Source: Myxococcota bacterium (GTDB lineage: Bacteria; Myxococcota_A; UBA9160; UBA4427). From it: a stretch of DNA of 64,000 nucleotides. The notes beneath the pieces are model-generated. The model searched no databases and was not told the DNA's origin. It saw nothing but the letters and a program-made list of their open reading frames with translations. Location: contig JANQEL010000060.1 in NCBI GenBank assembly GCA_028278345.1, positions 1-64,000 of the forward strand, given 5' to 3'. Positions 58,150 to 64,000 of the stretch are shown in pieces (position 1 is the stretch's first letter; every line of letters begins with the position of its first letter). The translations under genes were made by a program, and so were the position numbers.

Positions 58150-58782
58150 TCAGCGGAAGCGCTCTACGAGCCCGCGCTCGACGGTGGCCCAGAGGGTCTG
58201 GGCGTCGGTTCCGATCGAAGTGGTGCGGCGGCTTCGCTCGAGCAGCAGGATGCCGACGAGGGTCGCGAAGAGCGCGTCGCGCTCGGCCCGGGCCCAGGCC
58301 TCGATCTCGGCAGGGTCGTCGAGACCGGCCGGCGGAATGCGCATGAAGCACACCTTGAACACGTCGAGGGTTCGCACGAGCAGGGCGTTCAGGTGCTCGT
58401 CGCGCTCCTTCCCGAGTCCCTTCACCGTGCCCGAACCGTGGAGATACAGCCCGAGGTCGCTCTCTGCGGGCCTTTCGAGGTAATACTCGAACCAGGCGCG
58501 GGCCGCGCCGCACAGCGATGCCAGCGGTTCGACTTCGCTCGCGCTGGTTTCCGCCACCGCGGAGAACAAGCGCTGCAGGCTCCCTTCCAGTAGCTGCGCG
58601 TAGATGTGCTCCTTGCCGTCGAAGAGCGGGTAGATGGCGCCGGTGGTGCAGCCTGCTTCGAGCGCGATCGCACGCATGCTCGCATCGGCGAGGCCCCTGC
58701 TCTCGAACACGCGCAGGGCGGCCTGCAGGATCGCCTGTCGGCGATCTTCGGAGGTTCGAGTCTGTTCCGATGATCTCGGCAT
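58150..58782 (-). CDS. TetR-family regulator of the enoyl-CoA hydratase/acyl-CoA synthetase genes
   Basis: The 210-residue protein has an HTH in RRQAILQAALRVFESRGLADASMRAIALEAGCTTGAIYPLFDGKEHIYAQLLEG (residues ~14-67). The C-terminal domain follows, with WFEYYLERPAESDLGLYLHG and IEAWARAERDALFATLVGILLLERSRRT. The ATG at 58782 gives a usual TetR N-terminus; the frame stays open far upstream but runs antisense to the next gene. Identical core operators on both sides of the gene suggest that it represses itself and the hydratase gene. Effectors are probably acyl-CoA-related. Confidence 0.88.
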   Translation of the reverse strand: MPRSSEQTRTSEDRRQAILQAALRVFESRGLADASMRAIALEAGCTTGAIYPLFDGKEHIYAQLLEGSLQRLFSAVAETSASEVEPLASLCGAARAWFEYYLERPAESDLGLYLHGSGTVKGLGKERDEHLNALLVRTLDVFKVCFMRIPPAGLDDPAEIEAWARAERDALFATLVGILLLERSRRTTSIGTDAQTLWATVERGLVERFR

Positions 58783-58799
58783 GATGTCGATGTCGGATG

Positions 58800-58810
58800 T
58801 AACAGTGTTA
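58800..58810. promoter_or_regulatory. TetR operator before the tetR-like gene at 58150
   Basis: TAACAGTGTTA is palindromic except at its central base and is followed by TC, as in the site at 58112-58126. It lies 18 bp upstream of the ATG at 58782. Confidence 0.65.
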
Positions 58811-58870
58811 TCGACCTTGCGCAAGCCCTGGAGGGCGATCGGAATCGAGACCCGATGCCGTGGACGCAAA

Positions 58871-58885
58871 CTTGCCATTGACAAG
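58871..58885. promoter_or_regulatory. TetR-type operator, distal site (paralogue 2)
   Basis: CTTGCCATTGACAAG is a 15-bp palindrome with one mismatched pair. It matches the inner part of the site at 48857 (TTGCCATTGACAA). Confidence 0.65.
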
Positions 58886-58901
58886 ATTGGGCCGAACCGC
58901 A

Positions 58902-58920
58902 ATCTTGCCGCTGACAAGAT
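58902..58920. promoter_or_regulatory. TetR-type operator, proximal site (paralogue 2)
   Basis: ATCTTGCCGCTGACAAGAT is a 19-bp near-palindrome. Its centre is 33 bp from that of the distal site, the same spacing as before the TetR gene at 48960. It ends 15 bp before the GTG start. Confidence 0.7.
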
Positions 58921-58935
58921 CATCGGAGGAGCTGC

Positions 58936-59598
58936 GTGGCCTACCACCACGGCAATCTGAGAGAAGCGCTGCTCGAGCGAGCGGCCGACGTGATCGCGGA
59001 GCACGGGATCGAGGCGTTGAGCCTTCGCGGCCTGGCGCGCGATCTCGGCGTATCGCACGCCGCGCCGCGCGCGCACTTCTCCGATCGCAAGGCATTGCTG
59101 TCGGCCCTCGCCGTCGAAGGCTTCCGACTCTGTGTCGATGCGATGAAGGAGGGAGCGGACGCCGCCGGCCCCGATCCCGTGGCGCGCTATCGCGCACTCG
59201 GCCGCTCCTACGTTGCGTTCGCCCGGGCGAATCCTTCCTGCTTCCGCGCCATCACCCATCCGGAAGTGCAGGCCCATGGTGATCGCGTACTCGCCGGCGC
59301 GCGCGCGGCGTACTACGAGACGCTTCGCAAGGGCGTCGAGGCCGCGCAGGCCGCGGGTTGGCATCCCGAGGTCGATACCGAAACGCTTCTGGCCTTCAGC
59401 TGTGCCGCGACCATGGGCGCGGCGCAACTCGTCAACGACGGAAGTTTCGATTCGATCTTCGAGGTCGAAGACGCCGAGAGCTTCATGGATCGCCTCTTCG
59501 ATCTCGTGGTGTTGCGCAGCGAGACGACGGCGCTTCCCGACCTCGATCCAGCTGCACAGAACCGCGAAGCCGACACCAGCGAAAGGAATGCATCATGA
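58936..59598 (+). CDS. TetR-family regulator (paralogue 2)
   Basis: The 220-residue protein starts with GTG: MAYHHGNLREALLERAADVIAEHGIEALSLRGLARDLGVSHAAPRAHFSDRKALLSALAVEGF. Over the first ~65 residues it is very close to the protein at 48960. The C-terminal domain keeps SYVAFARANPSCFRAITHPEVQ. GGAGGA precedes the GTG. It leads an operon: its stop overlaps a small membrane protein gene (ATGA), which overlaps a desaturase gene (ATGA). It should repress this operon through the two sites just upstream. Confidence 0.9.
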   Translation: MAYHHGNLREALLERAADVIAEHGIEALSLRGLARDLGVSHAAPRAHFSDRKALLSALAVEGFRLCVDAMKEGADAAGPDPVARYRALGRSYVAFARANPSCFRAITHPEVQAHGDRVLAGARAAYYETLRKGVEAAQAAGWHPEVDTETLLAFSCAATMGAAQLVNDGSFDSIFEVEDAESFMDRLFDLVVLRSETTALPDLDPAAQNREADTSERNAS

Positions 59599-59795
59599 GA
59601 TTCACCCGTTCCAACGCCGCGTCGAGAGCGGCGGGCCCCATTTTGTTCGGAGTGGCCTTCCTCGCTCCGTTGATCGCGCAATCTCTCGAAGCCGTGGGTT
59701 GGCCTGCACGTTTCGGCCTCGTGCCCATCCACTTCGGGTTGGGGCTCGGGCTCAGCCTCGGCGTCGTCGCCGCGCTGCGGGGGCGATGGATATGA
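59595..59795 (+). CDS. Small two-helix membrane protein
   Basis: The 66-residue protein has two hydrophobic segments (GPILFGVAFLAPLIAQSLEAVG and FGLVPIHFGLGLGLSLGVVAAL) and a basic N-terminus (MRFTRSNAASRAAG). It has no recognised family. Its start overlaps the TetR stop and its stop overlaps the desaturase start, both by ATGA, so translation of all three is coupled. A role as partner or stabiliser of the desaturase is possible. AAAGGAA lies before the ATG. Confidence 0.65.
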   Translation: MRFTRSNAASRAAGPILFGVAFLAPLIAQSLEAVGWPARFGLVPIHFGLGLGLSLGVVAALRGRWI

Positions 59796-60688
59796 GTGCC
59801 GCCGCCGTGACGCCCGATTCGACGGAACCCGATGCGCGCACCCAACGGGCCTGGCGCCGCGAAGAAGCTGCGATCGCGAAGAAGTACCTCGGTCGCGTTC
59901 CCTGGGAGATGGTCGCCTGGGGGCTCGGCAACTTCGTCTTCTGGCTCTCCCTCTGGCCCCTGACGTTGAGCGGCGTGCTTCCGCTCTGGCTTGCATTCCC
60001 GCTTGCGACGTTCTCGGCCGCGATCTGTTATCTGCCTTCGCACGAGGCGCAGCACTCGATCATCGCCGAAGAAGGGCATCGACTGCGCTGGCTCAATGAA
60101 CTCGTCGGGCACGTCTCGACGATTCCAATGCTGTTCCCGTATCGCATCGCCTGGATCACCCACAAGCAACACCACGCCCACGCGAACGATCCCGAACTCG
60201 ATCCCGATCACCACAACAAGGGCGACACCTGGTGGCAGGCCGCCTGGAACGGCATCCAGGCCCGCCAATTCGGCGCGGGTAGTGGCTATCGGAACGCGCT
60301 CGCCCGGAGTGACGATCCGAATCTCGGCAAGGCCATGCGCGAGGGCATGCTGCTCAATTTCACCTACCTGGCCGTGCTGACGGGCTGCGCGTGGTCGGGA
60401 TACGCGATCGAGGCTGCACTCTTGTGGTGGCTGCCGCGGCACATTGCGACCACCTACCTCCAGCTCTTTCTCAGCTGGGCGCCGCATCATCCCATGGAGG
60501 AGACGGGGCGCTACCGCGATACGCGCGCCTGGAAGTCGCCGCTCGGCACCGTCCTGTCGATGGGAATGGAGTACCACATCATTCATCATCTCTTCCCGCG
60601 GATCCCGCTGATGCAGACCGGCCCGGCGTACCGTGAGATGCGACCGCTGCTCGAAGCACGCGGGTGTCGCAACGATCGGCCGGATTGA
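59792..60688 (+). CDS. Membrane fatty-acid desaturase/hydroxylase-like protein
   Basis: The 298-residue membrane protein has three His boxes of the desaturase superfamily: HEAQHS (first), HKQHHAHAND (second) and EYHIIHHLFPRIP (third). Hydrophobic pairs of helices lie between (WGLGNFVFWLSLWPLTLSGVLPLWLAFPLATFSAAICYLP; LLNFTYLAVLTGCAWSGYAIEAALLWWLP). The boxes hold a di-iron site that desaturates or hydroxylates lipids with O2. Members also include beta-carotene and alkane enzymes, so the substrate is open. The ATG at 59792 overlaps the stop of the small membrane gene; another ATG at 59786 is two codons earlier. Confidence 0.88.
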   Translation: MSAAAVTPDSTEPDARTQRAWRREEAAIAKKYLGRVPWEMVAWGLGNFVFWLSLWPLTLSGVLPLWLAFPLATFSAAICYLPSHEAQHSIIAEEGHRLRWLNELVGHVSTIPMLFPYRIAWITHKQHHAHANDPELDPDHHNKGDTWWQAAWNGIQARQFGAGSGYRNALARSDDPNLGKAMREGMLLNFTYLAVLTGCAWSGYAIEAALLWWLPRHIATTYLQLFLSWAPHHPMEETGRYRDTRAWKSPLGTVLSMGMEYHIIHHLFPRIPLMQTGPAYREMRPLLEARGCRNDRPD

Positions 60689-60724
60689 TCACCGGCCCAC
60701 CCCCGAACCCCCAGGGAGAACGAG

Positions 60725-62170
60725 ATGAAGGCTGAGGAATACGTCGCACACGACGCCACGGCGTTGGCGGAGAAGGTTCGCTCTCGCGAGGTGAAGCGCA
60801 GCGAGGTCTTGGCGGCTGCGATCGAAGTTGCAGAGCGCCGCAATCCAGAGATCAATGCGATCTGCCACGCGCCGTACGAAGAGGTGATGGAACAGGTCGA
60901 GGCGCGCGACGACGCGCCCGCCAGCGATGCGCCCTTCGACGGTGTTCCGTTCCTGCTGAAGGATCTCGGTGCCGAGTATGAAGGTTGGCCGATGCGCCTC
61001 GGCAGCCGCGCACTGGCCGAAAACGTCTGCAGCTATACCGACACGCTCACACAGCGCTATGTCGATTCCGGGGTCAGCATCTTCGGCCGTACCACGACGC
61101 CGGAGTTCGGCCTGATCGCCGTCACCGAATCGGAACTCTACGGCGATACCCGCAACCCGTGGGATCTCGGGCATACACCCGGTGCTTCTTCGGGCGGTGC
61201 GGCGGCGTCGGTCGCGGCGGGGATCGTCCCCTTCGCACACGCCAACGATGGGGGCGGCTCGATTCGCATTCCCGCTTCGTGTTGCGGTCTCGTCGGCATG
61301 AAGCCTTCTCGCGGTCGCACGCCCTCGGGCCCGGTGGCGGGCGAACTCGTCTCGGGCTTCGGCTATCAGCACGTCGTCGCTCGCACGGTACGCGATTGCG
61401 CGGGCATGTTGGATGCCACTGCGGGGCCCGAGGTCGGTGACATCTATGCCGCTCCCCCGGCATCGGGCTCCCTCGCTGCAGAAGTGGGTCGGGATCCCGG
61501 CACGCTTCGCGTGGCGTTCTGGACGAAGTACTGGCAGAACGACGAACCCACCGATCCCGAATGCGTCGAAGCGGTGCAGGGCGCCGCCAAGCTGCTCACG
61601 GGCCTGGGCCATCAGGTCGAAGAGAAGCGACCGGATGTCGACTTCGATGCACTCGGCAAGGCTTTCGGTGTGCAGTGGGGCGCACTGGCCGCCGCCGGCG
61701 TCGAGACGGTGCGTCGGGCGATTCCCGACCTCGACGAGGAACGCCTGCTGGAGCCTTTCACGCGCGAACTCGCCGAGGCGGGCCGGAAGCGTTCGGCCCT
61801 CGACCTGACAGTCGCGCGCGATCTCCTCTTCGCGAACGCGCGAGACATGGGGCGCTTCCACGAGACCTACGACGTTCTCGTCACGACCGTGTTGGGCACG
61901 CCGCCACTTCGCATCGGAGAGTGGAGCCGCGAATCGGCCCGCTTCCTCGACGACGATTCACGCGCGAACCGATTCATGTTGACGACTCCCCTCGCCAACG
62001 CGAGCGGGCAGCCCGCCATCACCTTGCCCCTGCACATGACCCAGGATGGCCTGCCCGTCGGCGTGATGTTCACGGCCGCGTACGGACGCGAGGACCTGCT
62101 GTATCGGCTCGCCGGCCAGATCGAGCAGGCCGCACCCTGGATCCAGCGTCGCCCCGCCGTCTTCGGCTGA
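60725..62170 (+). CDS. Amidase (amidase-signature family)
   Basis: The 481-residue protein has the amidase signature [47 protein letters not shown]. The Ser-cisSer-Lys triad is visible: Lys in FLLKDLG, Ser in GASSGG, and Ser in GGSIRIP. It hydrolyses amides to acids in the cytoplasm. The lower region ([52 protein letters not shown]) is also usual. AGGGAGAA precedes the ATG. It follows the desaturase gene by 36 bp and may be in the TetR paralogue 2 operon. Confidence 0.92.
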   Translation: MKAEEYVAHDATALAEKVRSREVKRSEVLAAAIEVAERRNPEINAICHAPYEEVMEQVEARDDAPASDAPFDGVPFLLKDLGAEYEGWPMRLGSRALAENVCSYTDTLTQRYVDSGVSIFGRTTTPEFGLIAVTESELYGDTRNPWDLGHTPGASSGGAAASVAAGIVPFAHANDGGGSIRIPASCCGLVGMKPSRGRTPSGPVAGELVSGFGYQHVVARTVRDCAGMLDATAGPEVGDIYAAPPASGSLAAEVGRDPGTLRVAFWTKYWQNDEPTDPECVEAVQGAAKLLTGLGHQVEEKRPDVDFDALGKAFGVQWGALAAAGVETVRRAIPDLDEERLLEPFTRELAEAGRKRSALDLTVARDLLFANARDMGRFHETYDVLVTTVLGTPPLRIGEWSRESARFLDDDSRANRFMLTTPLANASGQPAITLPLHMTQDGLPVGVMFTAAYGREDLLYRLAGQIEQAAPWIQRRPAVFG

Positions 62171-62211
62171 TCGCCTGACAGAACGCGCCCGCAAACGAAG
62201 AGGACAACCCC

Positions 62212-62850
62212 TTGGATGCCATCGAGCTGTTGACCACCACGAAGGGGGTGCGACGTCGTATCGACTTCGACCGGCCCGTTCCGTACGAGACCCTCGAAGA
62301 GTGCGTCAGGATTGCCGTGCATGCGCCACTCGGAGGCGAGGAGTGGAAGCCGCACTTCCTCATCGTCGACGATCCGTCGCTGAAGGAGCAGATCGGCGCC
62401 CTCTACAACGAGATCAACGCGCCCTACATCGACGACATCGAAGGCAAGGCATTGGCGGCCGCCGACGAATCCTCCCGCGCTCGCATCCGCAAGGTTCACG
62501 ACACCTACCGGTGGCACGGCGACCGGATGGCCGAGATGCCGGCCCTCGTGATCGTCGGCGTGCGGGGTCGCTACGAAGACCAGGGCCAACTCATGCAGGC
62601 TTCGGCCTATGGATCGATCCTGCCGGCAGCGTGGTCCTTCATGCTGGCGGCGCGGACGCAGGGTCTCGGCGCCACCTGGACGACGCTCCACCTCGCGAAC
62701 GCCGACCGCGTCGCCGAACTGTTGAAGCTGCCCGAAGACTTCACCCAGGCCGTGATGCTGGCGGTTGACTACTACAAGGGCGACACCTTCAAGCCAGCGA
62801 CACGGCAGCCCGCCGCCGACTACATCCATCGGAACGGTTGGGCCCGGTAG
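62212..62850 (+). CDS. Nitroreductase-family FMN enzyme (TTG start)
   Basis: The 212-residue protein begins at TTG: MDAIELLTTTKGVRRRIDFDRPVPYETLEECVRIAVHAPLGGEEWKPHFLIVDDP. The SVRRR-like segment and the G-x-N/E-W-x-P-H-F site fit nitroreductases. The later AWSFMLAARTQGLGATWTTLHLANADRVAELLKLPEDFTQAVMLAVDYYKGD contains the second FMN contact. AGAGGA lies 9 bp before the TTG, and no in-frame ATG precedes the domain. It uses NAD(P)H to reduce nitro groups, quinones or enones. It follows the amidase gene by 41 bp. Confidence 0.87.
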   Translation: MDAIELLTTTKGVRRRIDFDRPVPYETLEECVRIAVHAPLGGEEWKPHFLIVDDPSLKEQIGALYNEINAPYIDDIEGKALAAADESSRARIRKVHDTYRWHGDRMAEMPALVIVGVRGRYEDQGQLMQASAYGSILPAAWSFMLAARTQGLGATWTTLHLANADRVAELLKLPEDFTQAVMLAVDYYKGDTFKPATRQPAADYIHRNGWAR

Positions 62851-62892
62851 CAGGTCGCTGACAGGACGGTCTGCGGGCCCGTGGCGCATCAC

Positions 62893-62909
62893 GTGCGTAT
62901 GCACTAGTG
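62893..62909. promoter_or_regulatory. Overlapping short palindromes before the MarR gene
   Basis: GTGC-GTAT-GCAC (62893-62904) and CACTAGTG (62902-62909) overlap, 7 bp before the MarR start. They may form the MarR operator. The evidence is positional only. Confidence 0.35.
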
Positions 62910-62916
62910 TGCCCAC

Positions 62917-63357
62917 ATGTATCGAGACTGCAGCGCATTCAAGATTCGTCGTCTCTCCCGGCAGGTCACCCAGCTCTACGATCAGGCCCTTCGCAAGGAG
63001 GGGCTGAAGTCGACCCAGGTCCACCTGCTCACGCTGATCCGTGAAGAGGGACCGCTCACCGTCGGCCGGTTGGCCGAGCTGATCGGGGCGGACCGCACTT
63101 CCGTGACTCGGGCAGTGCAGGCGACCGTCGCAGAGGGCTGGGTCGAAGTCGGACCGGGGCCCGACGGGCGTTCCAAGTCGGTCGACCTCACCGCCGAGGG
63201 ACGCGAACTGCTCGAGCGCGTGGAGCCCCTTCGCGCCAGGCAGGAGGCGGCCTTCCGGCGCGCCCTCGAAGGCGTGACCTCGAAGCGCTTCGTCGACGAC
63301 CTGGTGCGCGCCGCGGATCGGCTCCAGGAGCTGGTCGAGCAAGGCGAACAGCACTGA
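62917..63357 (+). CDS. MarR-family regulator
   Basis: The 146-residue protein has a MarR winged helix: TQVHLLTLIREEGPLTVGRLAELIGADRTSVTRAVQATVAEGWVEVGPGPDGRSKSVDLTAEGRELLERV. The recognition helix is RTSVTRAVQATV; the wing is GPGPDGRSK. Helices at both ends (KIRRLSRQVTQLYDQALRKEG; FVDDLVRAADRLQELVEQGEQ) form the dimer. MarR proteins respond to phenolic acids, oxidants or drugs. The glutathione transferase gene 46 bp downstream and the nitroreductase gene upstream fit a detoxification role. Cys5 (RDCSAF) might be redox-sensitive. Confidence 0.9.
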   Translation: MYRDCSAFKIRRLSRQVTQLYDQALRKEGLKSTQVHLLTLIREEGPLTVGRLAELIGADRTSVTRAVQATVAEGWVEVGPGPDGRSKSVDLTAEGRELLERVEPLRARQEAAFRRALEGVTSKRFVDDLVRAADRLQELVEQGEQH

Positions 63358-63403
63358 AACCCCATCGCGCTGCGCCCAGCGCCGCACGAGCAAGGAGATC
63401 CCC

Positions 63404-64000
63404 ATGGAACTGTTGACTTCCCCGACTCCGAACGGCTGGAAGGTGACGATCATGGTCGAGGAACTGCGCGAAGCCGGTTACGACCTGGCGGACCTGACGC
63501 TGACCACGGTCGACATCATGAAGGGCGACCAGTTCACCGAAGCCTTCACCGCGGTGAACCCGAACCAGAAGATCCCGGCGCTGGTCGACGGCGATCGCAA
63601 CGTGATCGAGAGCTGCGCGATCCTGCAGTACCTGGCCGAGAAGTTTCCGTCTCCGCTACTTCCCGAAGGCGAAGCGAAGTGGGACGTCCTGCCGTGGGTC
63701 TATTGGCAGGCGGCAAACGTGGGGCCAATCTTCGGCAACAAGCTCGCCTACACGCGCTACATGGATGACGTGCCCGACGAGGCCAAGGCGCATCCCCTCG
63801 AGCGCTTCGGGAAGGAAGCACGCCGGCTCACCCACGTACTCGACAAGAAGCTCGAAGGAAACGACTACGTCTGCGGAGATGACTTCACGATCGCGGACAT
63901 TGCGCTGTATCCCTGGTTGCGCGGTTGGAAGTGGAGCAAGGTCGACATCACCGATCGACCGAACGTGATGGCCTGGGTCGATCGCGTGCGCGAACGACCG
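63404..64000 (+). CDS. Glutathione S-transferase, 3' end outside window
   Basis: The frame runs 199 codons to the window edge without a stop. It begins MELLTSPTPNGWKVTIMVEELREAGYDLADLTLTTVDIMKGDQFTEAFTAVNPNQKIPALVDGDRNVIESCAILQYLAEKFPSPLLP, a thioredoxin-like GST N-domain (NPNQKIPALVDGD with cis-Pro; ESCAILQYLAE, the glutathione-binding ES motif). The C-domain GNDYVCGDDFTIADIALYPWLRGWKWSKVDITDRPNVMAWVDRVRERP matches Ure2p/YfcG-like GSTs. These use glutathione for disulfide or conjugation chemistry. AAGGAG precedes the ATG. Most of the protein (~200 of ~210-230) is present. Confidence 0.9.
   Translation, partial: MELLTSPTPNGWKVTIMVEELREAGYDLADLTLTTVDIMKGDQFTEAFTAVNPNQKIPALVDGDRNVIESCAILQYLAEKFPSPLLPEGEAKWDVLPWVYWQAANVGPIFGNKLAYTRYMDDVPDEAKAHPLERFGKEARRLTHVLDKKLEGNDYVCGDDFTIADIALYPWLRGWKWSKVDITDRPNVMAWVDRVRERP

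Overview
The window is about 64 kb of high-GC (roughly 65% by eye), densely coding chromosomal DNA from a Gram-negative bacterium. Outer-membrane beta-barrels, an Omp85-type protein, lipoprotein and Tat signals, RND export and periplasmic cytochromes all point to two membranes. The mix of acyl-CoA metabolism, TetR/ArsR regulators, metal-dependent amidohydrolases, a tungsten-type aldehyde oxidoreductase and multihaem electron transfer suits an uncultured 'deltaproteobacterial' or Binatota/Myxococcota-like lineage. I cannot fix the taxon from the sequence. I see no rRNA, tRNA, CRISPR array, transposase, integrase or prophage gene.

Region 1 (1-9076) holds a truncated outer-membrane barrel, a lipoprotein, a periplasmic PQQ dehydrogenase, a PP2C phosphatase, a membrane-anchored RetSat/CrtI-like flavoprotein, a DUF2141 protein, a PadR regulator, an enoyl-CoA hydratase and an ArsR regulator. 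Region 2 (9077-18220) is an operon divergent from that ArsR gene across a near-perfect 22-bp palindrome: a SoxB-like phosphoesterase, a DUF4395-rhodanese fusion, an RND exporter, a LolA-like protein and an outer-membrane barrel, followed by an amidohydrolase. Region 3 (18373-26780) carries an amidohydrolase, an ArsR/SRPBCC/DUF899 operon whose start codon lies inside its operator, a flavodoxin-fold protein, DUF2721 and DUF1622 membrane proteins, an ECF sigma/anti-sigma pair, and a gene pair ending in an unusual Rieske-TPP enzyme fusion.

Region 4 (26811-35343, minus strand) is a compact periplasmic nitrate reductase operon of unusual composition: tetrahaem cytochrome, Tat-type four-cluster ferredoxin, NrfD-like quinol module, NapD, NapA, a tandem-duplicated NapB, a NapF/G-type ferredoxin and an outer-membrane porin. 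No NapC or NapH is present, so quinol oxidation is most simply assigned to the NrfD/Fe-S/cytochrome module.

Region 5 (35527-50236) holds an Omp85 protein, a CYP/ECH/double-ACAD cluster reminiscent of sterol or branched-chain catabolism with a divergent GntR regulator, an amidohydrolase, an aldehyde ferredoxin oxidoreductase with its MoaD-like partner, and an MDR oxidoreductase divergent from a TetR gene. Region 6 (50246-53260) is a TetR/molybdopterin-enzyme/small-protein operon. The enzyme keeps several residues of acetylene hydratase. With the W-type aldehyde oxidoreductase 3 kb away, this suggests an alkyne- or alkene-hydration to aldehyde to acid route, or a related unknown reaction. Region 7 (53380-64000) holds VOC, patatin, acyl-CoA synthetase, enoyl-CoA hydratase, two TetR regulators with recognisable operators, a desaturase, an amidase, a nitroreductase, a MarR regulator and a truncated glutathione transferase.

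The strongest leads are the acetylene-hydratase-like enzyme next to the AOR, the hybrid Nap operon with its duplicated NapB, the Rieske-TPP fusion, the SoxB-like/rhodanese operon, and paired operators with identical 33-bp spacing before two paralogous TetR genes. All functional statements come from motif reading and memory of the families, not from searches.
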